Assembly: GCA_964580105.1 (NCBI GenBank)
Contig: CAZOJJ010000012.1
Coordinates: 1 to 64,000, forward strand
Direction of reading: 5' to 3'
From: CAZOJJ01 sp964580105
GTDB lineage: Bacteria > Bacteroidota > Rhodothermia > Rhodothermales > Rubricoccaceae
Length of the DNA: 64,000 nucleotides
The notes under the pieces were generated by a model. That model was not told the origin of the DNA. It searched no databases and was given only the letters and a program-made list of their open reading frames with translations. Of the stretch, positions 40,538-48,440 are shown piece after piece. Position 1 is the stretch's first letter. The number at the start of each line of letters is the position of its first letter. The position numbers and the translations under genes are program-made.

Positions 40538-40632
40538 CGGGGCGATGCCCACTCGGCCCGGCTCACCCCGCCTCGGCCCGTGCGGCCAGCCACCGGTACG
40601 TGTCGAACTGCGCGCGGACGCCCCGAGGCGGC
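40538..40632 (-). repeat. Direct repeat B, proximal copy: the authentic ppk1 3' end
   Basis: Includes the last ~70 bp of ppk1 coding sequence with its TGA (complement of 40563-40565) and 25 bp downstream. It is duplicated at 39770-39864, with only the VapBC pair between. Confidence 0.93.
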
Positions 40633-42665
40633 GAGGGCCGGACGTACGCGTTCGTCTGCTCGGCGTCCAGCACGCGCGCCTTCGTGTCGTCGGCCCACTG
40701 GAGGGCGAGGACGTGCTCGATCTCCTCGCGCAAGGCCGCGTCGTAGAGCGGGAAGGCCACCTCGATGCGGCGGCTGAGGTTGCGCTTCATCCAGTCGGCC
40801 GAGGCGAGGTAGAGGACCGGCTCGCCTGCGTTGTCGAAGCGGAAGACGCGGGCGTGCTCCAGGAAACGATCCACGAGGGTGCGCGCCTCGATGCCGTCCG
40901 AGACGCCGTCGAGGCCGGGGACGAGGCCCATGATGCCGCGCACCATCAGCCGGACCGCCACGCCGCCCTCATGCGCCTCGTAGAGCGCCCGGATCATGTC
41001 GTCGTCTTCGAGCGCGTTCATCTTGAGCGAGACGGCCCCACCGCGCCCGTGCTCCGCGTGGCGGACCTCGCGCCGGAGCAGGTCCATCAGCCCCTCGCGC
41101 AGGGTGAAGGGTGCCACGAGCAGGTGCTCGAACGTGGGCGCCTCGTCCTCGCCCGTGAGGAAGTCGAACACGCGGCGGACCTCGGTGGAGAGGCGGGGGT
41201 CTGCCGTGAGGAGGGCGTGGTCGGCGTAGACGCGGGCGGTCCTCTCGTTGAAGTTGCCGGTGCCGAGGTAGGCGTACTCCCGAAGCGCCTCGCCCTCGCG
41301 GCGGGCGAAGAGCGCCAGCTTGGCGTGCACCTTCAGCCCCGGCATCGAGTAGTGGACGCGGACGCCGGCGTCCTCCATCCGTCCGGCCCACGTCAGGTTG
41401 TTCTCCTCGTCGAACCGCGCCTTGACCTCGACGAACGCCGTGACGCGCTTGCCCGCCTCGGCGGCGGCGATGAGGCCCTGCACGACGGCCGAGTCCTTCG
41501 CCACGCGGTAGAGCGTCGAGCAGACCTCCTCCACGGCCGGGTCGGCGGCGGCCTCCTCGAAGAGGCGGACGACGGTGTCGTAGCGCTGGTAGGGGAAGTG
41601 GAGGAGCCGGTCGCGCGCGCGGATGGCGTCGAAGAGCGAGGGGGCGTCCTCCAGCTCGGGGTGCGGAAGCGGCGGCATCGGCGGGTAGCGAAGCGCGGGG
41701 TCGTCCGGGCGCGGGAGCGTCCACAGGTCGCCGAAGTTGTGGTAGCGCCCGCCGGGGACGAGGTCCTCGTCGTCGAGGCCGAGGCCGTCGATGAGCCGCA
41801 CGAGGAGGGCGTGGGGCATCCGCTGGTCGTAGAGGAACCGGCTCGGGAGGCCCCGGTCGCGCTTCTTCAGGCCCTTGCGGATCTTCTCGACGAGGTCGCC
41901 CGAGAACTCGTCCTCCACCTGGAGGTCGGCGTCGCGGGAGAGCTTGACGCTGTAGCTCTCGCCGACCTCGCGCTCGGGGAAGAGCGCCGGGAGGCCGTGG
42001 CGGACGACGTCGTCGAGAAAGAGCACCACGCGCTCGCCCCCGGCCTCGCCCGTCCGGGGCAGCTCGATGAACCGCTCCATCGGCGGCACCGGGATTTCGA
42101 CGAGGGCCACCTCGGGGCGGTCGCCGCGCAGCTCGGCCCCGCGCGGCCACAGCTCGACGACGAGGTGGAGGCGTCCGTTCTCCAGGAACGGCGCTTCGCC
42201 CGCCTCCAGCCTGTGCGGGTGGAGCAGCGGTGCGATCCGCTCGCGGAAGCAGCGGTCGAGCAACGCGGCCTGGGCCGGCGAGACGCCGCGCTCGTCGCGG
42301 AGATGGAGGCCGTGGGCGGCGAGGCCGGGCAGGATCTCGTCGCGGAAGAGGCGGCCGAAGTGCTCCTGCTGCTCGGCCACGACGGCGTGGACGCGCTCCA
42401 GCAGGGCCTCCACGTCGAAGTCGAGCAACCGGCGCTTCTTTTTCTTGAGGCGGAGGAGCGCGCGCAGGCCCGCCACGCGGACGCGGAAGAACTCGTCGAG
42501 GTTGGAGGAGAAGATGGCGAGGAAGTTGATCCGCTCGTTCAGCGGCACGGTGGGGTCGGCGGCCTCCTGGAGGACGCGGCCGTTGAAGGCGAGCCAGGAC
42601 AGCTCGCGGTCGAAGCGCGGCGGGTCGTCGTAGTGCGGGGCGGCGGCGTAGGGAGAGTCGGCCAT
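40563..42665 (-). CDS. ppk1: Polyphosphate kinase 1 (700 aa)
   Basis: Makes polyphosphate from ATP reversibly. The four PPK1 domains are in order: N-terminal FDRELSWLAFNGRVLQEAAD, then FFRVRVAGLRALL; the head domain; and two phospholipase-D-like C-domains with YSMPGLKVHAKLALFARREG (phosphohistidine site), YLGTGNFNERTARVYADHAL, FVEVKARFDEENN and YLASADWMKRNLSRRIEVAFP. The normal length is about 700. The last ~22 codons are duplicated beyond the VapBC cassette. Confidence 0.97.
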   Translation of the reverse strand: MADSPYAAAPHYDDPPRFDRELSWLAFNGRVLQEAADPTVPLNERINFLAIFSSNLDEFFRVRVAGLRALLRLKKKKRRLLDFDVEALLERVHAVVAEQQEHFGRLFRDEILPGLAAHGLHLRDERGVSPAQAALLDRCFRERIAPLLHPHRLEAGEAPFLENGRLHLVVELWPRGAELRGDRPEVALVEIPVPPMERFIELPRTGEAGGERVVLFLDDVVRHGLPALFPEREVGESYSVKLSRDADLQVEDEFSGDLVEKIRKGLKKRDRGLPSRFLYDQRMPHALLVRLIDGLGLDDEDLVPGGRYHNFGDLWTLPRPDDPALRYPPMPPLPHPELEDAPSLFDAIRARDRLLHFPYQRYDTVVRLFEEAAADPAVEEVCSTLYRVAKDSAVVQGLIAAAEAGKRVTAFVEVKARFDEENNLTWAGRMEDAGVRVHYSMPGLKVHAKLALFARREGEALREYAYLGTGNFNERTARVYADHALLTADPRLSTEVRRVFDFLTGEDEAPTFEHLLVAPFTLREGLMDLLRREVRHAEHGRGGAVSLKMNALEDDDMIRALYEAHEGGVAVRLMVRGIMGLVPGLDGVSDGIEARTLVDRFLEHARVFRFDNAGEPVLYLASADWMKRNLSRRIEVAFPLYDAALREEIEHVLALQWADDTKARVLDAEQTNAYVRPSPPRGVRAQFDTYRWLAARAEAG

Positions 42666-42740
42666 GCAGGGGTCAGCGAGAGAGACGTGGGACCCACAAC
42701 CTAACCCCCACCCCGCTCGCCCGAGCTATCGATCACGCAG

Positions 42741-42780
42741 ACCGCGCCCACCTCGGTGATCGTACCGAGGTGGGCGCGGT
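42741..42780 (-). terminator. Long hairpin downstream of the beta-helix protein gene
   Basis: A perfect 17-bp stem, ACCGCGCCCACCTCGGT (42741-42757) with its complement (42764-42780) around a 6-nt loop GATCGT, 35 bp after the stop of the gene at 42815-44959. Confidence 0.8.
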
Positions 42781-42814
42781 GCGTTCTGGACACGCGTGCG
42801 CGGGGAGAGGGGAC

Positions 42815-44959
42815 CTACACGCCCGCAAAGTACCCGATGACCTCCCAGCGGTAGTCGCCCCCGCCATACTGCGTCGCCCGCACCCGGACATAGCCGTACT
42901 GGTCGGTCAGGGTGACCTTGTCGGCGGCCACGCCCTGTCCCACGAGTTCCTGCCCGCTCACGCCCTGCACCACGACGTTCGTACCTGAACTGCCATCGGT
43001 CCGGATGACGTGGAACTCCATCCCAATCCGGTCGGGCGCCGTCAGCCCGCTCGTCTCGATGTCCGGCAACGTGAGCGTCACGCTCCCACCGCTCGCGTCC
43101 ACGCGGTGATATGTCACGTCGTATGCGCCGAGCGAGGCCGAGGCCGTGTGCGTCCTTTCCTGCACGGCGGGCGCCTGCCGCCGCACCTCGTGCACCTCGA
43201 ACGACGCGCCGAGGACCCGGGGGCCGGCGTAGACCTGCCGGTCCACGAGGTCGGGCCTGTTCACCAGCGTCATCACGTTGGTGCTCGGCGGGTAATCCGG
43301 CCCCGGATAGCGGCGGTAGAGCGTGCCGTCCGCGTTGGGCCAGACGCCCTCGACGACGAGGTCCACCACCCTCCCGTCTCCGTGGATCTCAACCGCGGCC
43401 TCGGCGAAAGGACGGATGATCCCGAAATTGGTACCGGGGGTGGTGTCGTTGAAGAGGCCCCGCGGCTGGACGTTGCGGACGGTCACGGCGCGGGCGAGGT
43501 CGCCGGACTCGGTGTTGATGCGGACGGCGGGGCCGTAGACGAAGTGCTGAAACACACCGTCGATGTCGATCCCGGCGTAGGCATTCCATCCTATTACTGG
43601 GCGCGTATTTGGTATCAACCGCCCCAGGACCACGTCGCCCTCGAAGTCCTGAGGAGGCAGGGGCGGCGGGTCCTCCCCGACGGGTTTGACGTACCCCGCC
43701 ACGTCGGGTGGGGTGTGGAAGGAGTAGATCCGGCGAAGCGCGATGTGGGAGGCTCCGTCGTAGACCCGGACGCCGCAGATCTGGTTGGCCTCGACCCAGA
43801 GCCCGGAGAAGTCCACGTTGACGGCGCCCTTCCCGAAGACGATGCCCTCGTTGCATGCCTCGGCGTTGATGAACTGCCCGGATAGGCTGCCCACGAACCG
43901 GGCGCCGTCGGCGTTCTCCCCCACGACGATGCCCTTCGCGAAGCCCCTGATCACGCCGTTTGTCTTCGAACCGAACACGCTAAGCCGGTTGAGGATGGTC
44001 TGCCCGCTGACGAGGTAGGGGTACTCGTCGGTGTGAATCCAGAAGCCGCGCCCGCTGAAGGTGGTCTGGTTCGGGTACCACTCGGTGTCCGTAAGCCGCT
44101 GGACGACCACCTGGTTGAACTCGCTGAAGATGATCTCGTTGGCGTTGATGCCGTCGCCGTTGCCGAACTGGGACACCTTCACGTTCTGGAGGACGTTGTC
44201 GCCGCGGGCCTGCCAGAGGCGGAGCACGGCGAAGCCGGCGTCGGTGGCCGCCTGGAGTTCGAGGTCGCGGAGAACGAAGAACCCGTAGTGCTTGTCTATG
44301 CAGCCGGGCGCCCAGCGCTCGCCCTCCGGCCCACCGACGCGGAAGGCGTGCTCCGCCGGATCGCCCGTGTAGACGAGGCGGGTGGTGCGGCCCTGGCCCT
44401 GGAGGATGATCCGGCCCGCGACGGTGATCTTCTCTGTGGTCCCGCAGTTCTGGTTTGAGGGCGGCGTCTTGCGGTTGAAGACGATGGGCGTGTCCACCTC
44501 GATGGTGCCGGCGGGGAGGAGCACGGTCCAGGAGTCACCCTCCCCGCTGGCGTCGGGGCGGGGATTTTGGGGGTCCCAGTTGTTGTCCGAAGCGAGCACC
44601 TCGTCCACGCACCGTTGGAGGCTAATGGCGTTCTCCACAGCACTCTCTTTCGGACTGATGCCGTAGACGCGCTCGGCGTCGATGTGCCCGGCGGGCGGGT
44701 CCACCCACCGCCACACGCCCGTGTGGGAGCCGTCGGGGTCTATGTCCGGCGCAAAGCCGACGTATCGAGGGACTTCCTGTGGGTCGAATGAATTGGGCGG
44801 TGACCACAGAGGTCCATCGTAGGGCGTGGGATCCCACATGAAGATGCTCTCACGCCTGGGCGCGGAGGCCTCCCGGGAACGAAAGATCTGGCCATCGTCG
44901 AGGCTGGCCGGGTTTAGCCCGCGCATTGCATTGATGTCTCCGTCGAACGTATCTGCCAT
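42815..44959 (-). CDS. Right-handed beta-helix protein, phage tail-spike-like (714 aa)
   Basis: The N-terminal 90 residues lack a signal peptide. Residues about 110-480 have the short repeating strands of a pectate-lyase/tail-spike beta-helix (SWTVLLPAGTIEVDTPIVFN, GRIILQGQGRTTRLVY, ILNRLSVFGSKTNGVIRG). The C-terminal 90 residues (VTLTLPDIETS, VIRTDGSSGTNVVVQGVSGQ, YGYVRVRATQYGGGDYRWEV) resemble C-terminal modules of phage tail fibres. I see no catalytic set I can name. The ATG at 44959 has GAGG about 9 nt upstream. It is an isolated, accessory-looking gene followed by a strong hairpin. It may be a phage-derived glycan-binding protein (inference). Confidence 0.65.
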   Translation of the reverse strand: MADTFDGDINAMRGLNPASLDDGQIFRSREASAPRRESIFMWDPTPYDGPLWSPPNSFDPQEVPRYVGFAPDIDPDGSHTGVWRWVDPPAGHIDAERVYGISPKESAVENAISLQRCVDEVLASDNNWDPQNPRPDASGEGDSWTVLLPAGTIEVDTPIVFNRKTPPSNQNCGTTEKITVAGRIILQGQGRTTRLVYTGDPAEHAFRVGGPEGERWAPGCIDKHYGFFVLRDLELQAATDAGFAVLRLWQARGDNVLQNVKVSQFGNGDGINANEIIFSEFNQVVVQRLTDTEWYPNQTTFSGRGFWIHTDEYPYLVSGQTILNRLSVFGSKTNGVIRGFAKGIVVGENADGARFVGSLSGQFINAEACNEGIVFGKGAVNVDFSGLWVEANQICGVRVYDGASHIALRRIYSFHTPPDVAGYVKPVGEDPPPLPPQDFEGDVVLGRLIPNTRPVIGWNAYAGIDIDGVFQHFVYGPAVRINTESGDLARAVTVRNVQPRGLFNDTTPGTNFGIIRPFAEAAVEIHGDGRVVDLVVEGVWPNADGTLYRRYPGPDYPPSTNVMTLVNRPDLVDRQVYAGPRVLGASFEVHEVRRQAPAVQERTHTASASLGAYDVTYHRVDASGGSVTLTLPDIETSGLTAPDRIGMEFHVIRTDGSSGTNVVVQGVSGQELVGQGVAADKVTLTDQYGYVRVRATQYGGGDYRWEVIGYFAGV

Positions 44960-45072
44960 GGTTTCAACCTCGATAGGGTTGGGGAAAGGGTAGGGGGACA
45001 CCAGAGCGACTTGACGACCGCACGTTCGTGTCCTATCGTGCGGGAAATAGCGACGGGAGGAGACCCGGCGAA

Positions 45073-46851
45073 GTGAAAAAAAAACTACCTTTTGCCCGAT
45101 ACGTCGCTCGCCGTATCCTGGCTTTTTTGGCCACAGGATGCTGCTGGTTTTTTAGCACGGCTTCCGCCCAGCCCGTCGCCGTAGACACCCTCATTGCGAC
45201 CGAACCCTGTGTCCTGTGCGGGTTCGGATGGCACATTGATGCCGTGGCGGACCTCGCCGTTCATGATGATGGCCGGACCCGCACTGTGGTTTCAGAGCTC
45301 TTCCGGCCGCCATTCGGGGCGGCCTACGTGCTCGTCTATGACGAGGGAGAGAGCAGGTGGGCGGTGGAAGACTCGCTCGGCCACGTGAACCCCAATGCCG
45401 GTAGAACGGGTCTCGGCCGCCTCATCCCGAGCCCGGACGGCAGCATCGTGACGCTGGTGGACGCGGGGAAGGTGGCGATCCGCAGGCGGGACCCCTCATC
45501 ATCGCAGTGGGTATTCGAAGCGCTCCTAGAGGGGATAGCGAAGCCAGGGAAAGAAGGGGCTTCCTTCGGCTCGGACGTAGCAGGAGCCTGGCTCCCGAGC
45601 GGGGAGGAGCTCGTCTTCATCGGCGTACAGAACGGCGGCGATGATGAGGGGGCGGCCCGTGAGGGCTCGGCCTACGCCTTCGTCCGCGACCCCTCAACCC
45701 CACCCGGCCCCGGCGCCTGGACGATGGAAGCCCGCCTCCTCGCCCCCGACGGTGAGGAGGGCGACCGCTTCGGCACCGCCGTCGCGCTGCTCCCCACGTC
45801 AGGCCTCCCCGGCGGCCACGCGGGCGACGCCCTCGCCCTCGTCGGCGCCGACTACCACCCCCGCACCGACGGCCAGGACGGCGCCGTCTACACCCTCACC
45901 CGCGACGGGGCAACGGGCACCTGGACGTTCGCCGAGAAGCTCACGTCCTCCGACCTCCAGGACTTCGACCACTTCGGCGCCGCTCTCGCCCTCCTCCCCC
46001 TCCCCGGCGGTGCCCCCGGTGAGGCCCTCGCCCTCATCGGCGCCTCGCAGGAGGACGAGCGGGCGGTCCAGGGCGGCGCGGCCTACGCCTACCGCCGCGA
46101 GGCCGATGCCGCAGCCCCCTCCGGCTTCCGGTGGGTGGAAGAGGCCAAGCTACTCCCTGAGCGCGCGGGGACCGGCCTTGCCTTCGGCGCATCGGTGGCC
46201 CTCGCGCTGGACACGCTCGCCGCCGGTACACCGGGCGAGACGCCCGTAGCCGTTGCGCTCGTGGGGGCGGACCCCGACGGGGACACCGGCAGCTTCCCCT
46301 CTGAGGCCGGCCTCTTCGTCCGCACCGTGGACGGGTCGGGCGCGCCAGTGTGGACGCGCCGGGCCACCTACGCCACGGGCGCCGAGGGGCCGGAGGCGGC
46401 CGACTGGTTCGGCCACGCGGTCGCGTTGGCGCCGTCGCCGGCTGGCCTCCTCGCGCTGGTGGGCGCGTACTACTCGAACGCGGCGCAGGAGCAGGGCTAC
46501 CCGGACGCGGGTCTGGCGGCGGGGGCGGTGTTCGTCTACGACGGCCGCGCCACGGTGTCGGCCGAACCTGAGCAGCCCGAGGCGCCGGCCGAGGCGGGCG
46601 GGCTCACGGTCCACCCCAACCCGGCACACGGCGCAGCCGAGGTCCAGTTCACGCTGGCTGTGCCCACCTCGGTGTGGGTGTCGGCCTTCGACGTGCTCGG
46701 GCGCGAGGTGGCCGTGCTCCACGAGGGTCCGATGGCGGCAGGCGCACACGCGCTCCGGTTCGAGGCGCGGGGCCTGGCGGCGGGCGTGTACGTGCTTCGA
46801 CTGGAAGGCGCGGGGCTACACCTCGCCCGGACCGTCACCGTCGTCCGGTAG
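45073..46851 (+). CDS. FG-GAP/beta-propeller-like secreted protein with T9SS sorting domain (592 aa)
   Basis: The signal peptide (KKKLPFARYVARRILAFLAT...ASAQ) is followed by repeated blades with FGTAVALLP, FGAALALLP, FGASVALAL and FGHAVALAP, each with a DALALVGA-type strand. This is an FG-GAP-like propeller (residues 60-490). Residues 510-592 are a type A type IX sorting domain (VHPNPAHGAAEVQFTL, VFDVLGREVAVLHEGP-like, LAAGVYVLRLEG). So it is exported through T9SS and anchored or released at the surface. I chose the GTG at 45073 because it gives the signal peptide and has GGGAGGAG about 12 nt upstream. An A9 run follows the start codon. Confidence 0.8.
   Translation: MKKKLPFARYVARRILAFLATGCCWFFSTASAQPVAVDTLIATEPCVLCGFGWHIDAVADLAVHDDGRTRTVVSELFRPPFGAAYVLVYDEGESRWAVEDSLGHVNPNAGRTGLGRLIPSPDGSIVTLVDAGKVAIRRRDPSSSQWVFEALLEGIAKPGKEGASFGSDVAGAWLPSGEELVFIGVQNGGDDEGAAREGSAYAFVRDPSTPPGPGAWTMEARLLAPDGEEGDRFGTAVALLPTSGLPGGHAGDALALVGADYHPRTDGQDGAVYTLTRDGATGTWTFAEKLTSSDLQDFDHFGAALALLPLPGGAPGEALALIGASQEDERAVQGGAAYAYRREADAAAPSGFRWVEEAKLLPERAGTGLAFGASVALALDTLAAGTPGETPVAVALVGADPDGDTGSFPSEAGLFVRTVDGSGAPVWTRRATYATGAEGPEAADWFGHAVALAPSPAGLLALVGAYYSNAAQEQGYPDAGLAAGAVFVYDGRATVSAEPEQPEAPAEAGGLTVHPNPAHGAAEVQFTLAVPTSVWVSAFDVLGREVAVLHEGPMAAGAHALRFEARGLAAGVYVLRLEGAGLHLARTVTVVR
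45076..45084 (+). repeat. Poly-A tract (A9) at codons 2-4 of the T9SS protein
   Basis: Nine consecutive A residues directly after the GTG start codon in a roughly 70% GC sequence. Homopolymers of this size are slippage-prone and would shift the frame at the very start. Confidence 0.7.
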
Positions 46852-46871
46852 GTGCGAGGTGACCCGCTGCC

Positions 46872-48440
46872 CTACGCATCGTCCCCCGGCTCTTCGTTGA
46901 GGGGGTCGGCCTCGGCGGCCTCCTCGGCCGGGTCGGTCGGGAGGATCATCGAAAAGACGGTGCCCTCGCCCTCGCGGCTGCGAACATCGAGGGAGCCGCC
47001 GTGCCCGGCCGTCACGATCTCGTAGGCGAGCGAGAGGCCGAGGCCGGTGCCGCGCCCCGTCGGCTTGGTGGTGAAGAACGGCTCGAAGACCTGCTCGGCC
47101 ACGTCGGCCGGCATCCCCGGCCCGTTGTCGGCGAGGTAGAGGGCGGCCCCGGCGCGGGTCTTCCGCGTCTCGGCCTTGATGCGCGGGGCGAAGTCCTCGC
47201 CCGCCTCGCGGGCGGCCTCGGCCTTGTCGGCGAGGGCGTCGAGCGCGTTGGCCATGAGGTTGAGAACGACGCGGCCGATCTCGGCCGGCACGAGGTCGAA
47301 GGGTTCGAGGGCGTCGTCGTAGCGCCGCTCGATGGTCACGTCGAGGCCGGTTCGGGCGCGGGCGCCGTGGTAGGCGAGGCCGACGTACTCGTCCACGAGC
47401 TTGTTGAAGTCGGTCCGCTGCCGCTCGCTCGGGCCGGCGCGGGAGTGGTCGAGCATGCTCTTGACGATGCCGTCGGCGCGCCAGCCGTGCTCGGCGATGC
47501 GCTCGGTGTTGAGCACGAGGTCGTCGAGGGCGTCGCCGATCTGCTCGAGGACGGTGCGGGCGGGGCGGGCGGGATCGGCGGTGAGGGCGTCGCGGACCTC
47601 CTCGGCCAGGCCGTGCGAGAGGCCGGCGAAGTTGGTGATGAAGTTGAGCGGGTTCTTGATCTCGTGCGCCACCCCGGCCGTGACGCGCCCGAGGCTGGCC
47701 AGCTTCTCCTGCTCGACGAGCTGGTCCTTCATCGCTCGCTCCCGGTGGAGCGCCCGCTCCAGGGCCTGGCTCCGCGCCACGTTGTAGTCCTTCAGCCGGG
47801 CCGCGCGCCGCTGGGCGCGGTACTGCTCGTAGCGGCTCCCGTAGAGCATCGCGCCGAGGACGGAGACGGCCAGCGCGGCCATCCCCAGGAACAGCAGGCG
47901 GGGGACGCTCACCGCCACGGTGGGGACGAGGGCGGCGAAGGCCCAGAACTCCGCCGTCAGCGCGAGCCCCAGCGCGAGCACCTCCCCCGGCCGGAACGGC
48001 ACGGTCCCGATGCCGACCACGAGGAGCAGGATGATCCACGCCTCGGCGAGGTTCACGTCGCCCAGCGCGAAGTTCTGCACCACGACGAGCCACCCGACGG
48101 CCAGCATGAACAGGGCCATCGCCAGGCGCCCCCGGGCCAGGCCCGTTCCGGCCCGGCCGAGCGCGGCGAGCCCGAGGCCGAGCACGGCCACGAGCACCTT
48201 GTCCCAGAGCTGGATCGTGCCGGACGCCCCGGCCAGCGGCTCGGCCCACACGAACGCGGCCCCGCGGCCGACGCGGTACGCGAGGTACGCCACGACGGCC
48301 GCCGTCGTGAGCAGGCCCGACACCTGCATCCCCTGGTGCGCGAACCGGCGCAGCAACCGGCGGAAGTCGGGCTGGCGCTCCAGCGCAGCCGTAGCGACGT
48401 AGCGGGCCCAGGCGACCCGGAAGCGGCGGAACAAGGTCAT
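46872..48440 (-). CDS. Membrane sensor histidine kinase (522 aa)
   Basis: About six N-terminal membrane helices (residues 40-200: GLLTTAAVVAYLAYRVG, LAMALFMLAVGWLVVVQN, IILLLVVGIGTVPF) form a 6-TM sensor. A coiled linker follows (QALERALHRERAMKDQLVEQ), then the phospho-acceptor box VAHEIKNPLNFITNFAGL, the ATPase N box LNLMANALDAL, and G boxes ADNGPGMP and GRGTGLGLSLAYEIV. Its start overlaps the stop of the paralogous kinase upstream by 4 nt. No response regulator lies nearby, so the output is unknown. Confidence 0.92.
   Translation of the reverse strand: MTLFRRFRVAWARYVATAALERQPDFRRLLRRFAHQGMQVSGLLTTAAVVAYLAYRVGRGAAFVWAEPLAGASGTIQLWDKVLVAVLGLGLAALGRAGTGLARGRLAMALFMLAVGWLVVVQNFALGDVNLAEAWIILLLVVGIGTVPFRPGEVLALGLALTAEFWAFAALVPTVAVSVPRLLFLGMAALAVSVLGAMLYGSRYEQYRAQRRAARLKDYNVARSQALERALHRERAMKDQLVEQEKLASLGRVTAGVAHEIKNPLNFITNFAGLSHGLAEEVRDALTADPARPARTVLEQIGDALDDLVLNTERIAEHGWRADGIVKSMLDHSRAGPSERQRTDFNKLVDEYVGLAYHGARARTGLDVTIERRYDDALEPFDLVPAEIGRVVLNLMANALDALADKAEAAREAGEDFAPRIKAETRKTRAGAALYLADNGPGMPADVAEQVFEPFFTTKPTGRGTGLGLSLAYEIVTAGHGGSLDVRSREGEGTVFSMILPTDPAEEAAEADPLNEEPGDDA

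Noticed and set aside
42815..46851. Prophage
   Set aside because: Only a single tail-spike-like gene; no capsid, terminase, integrase or lysis genes nearby.
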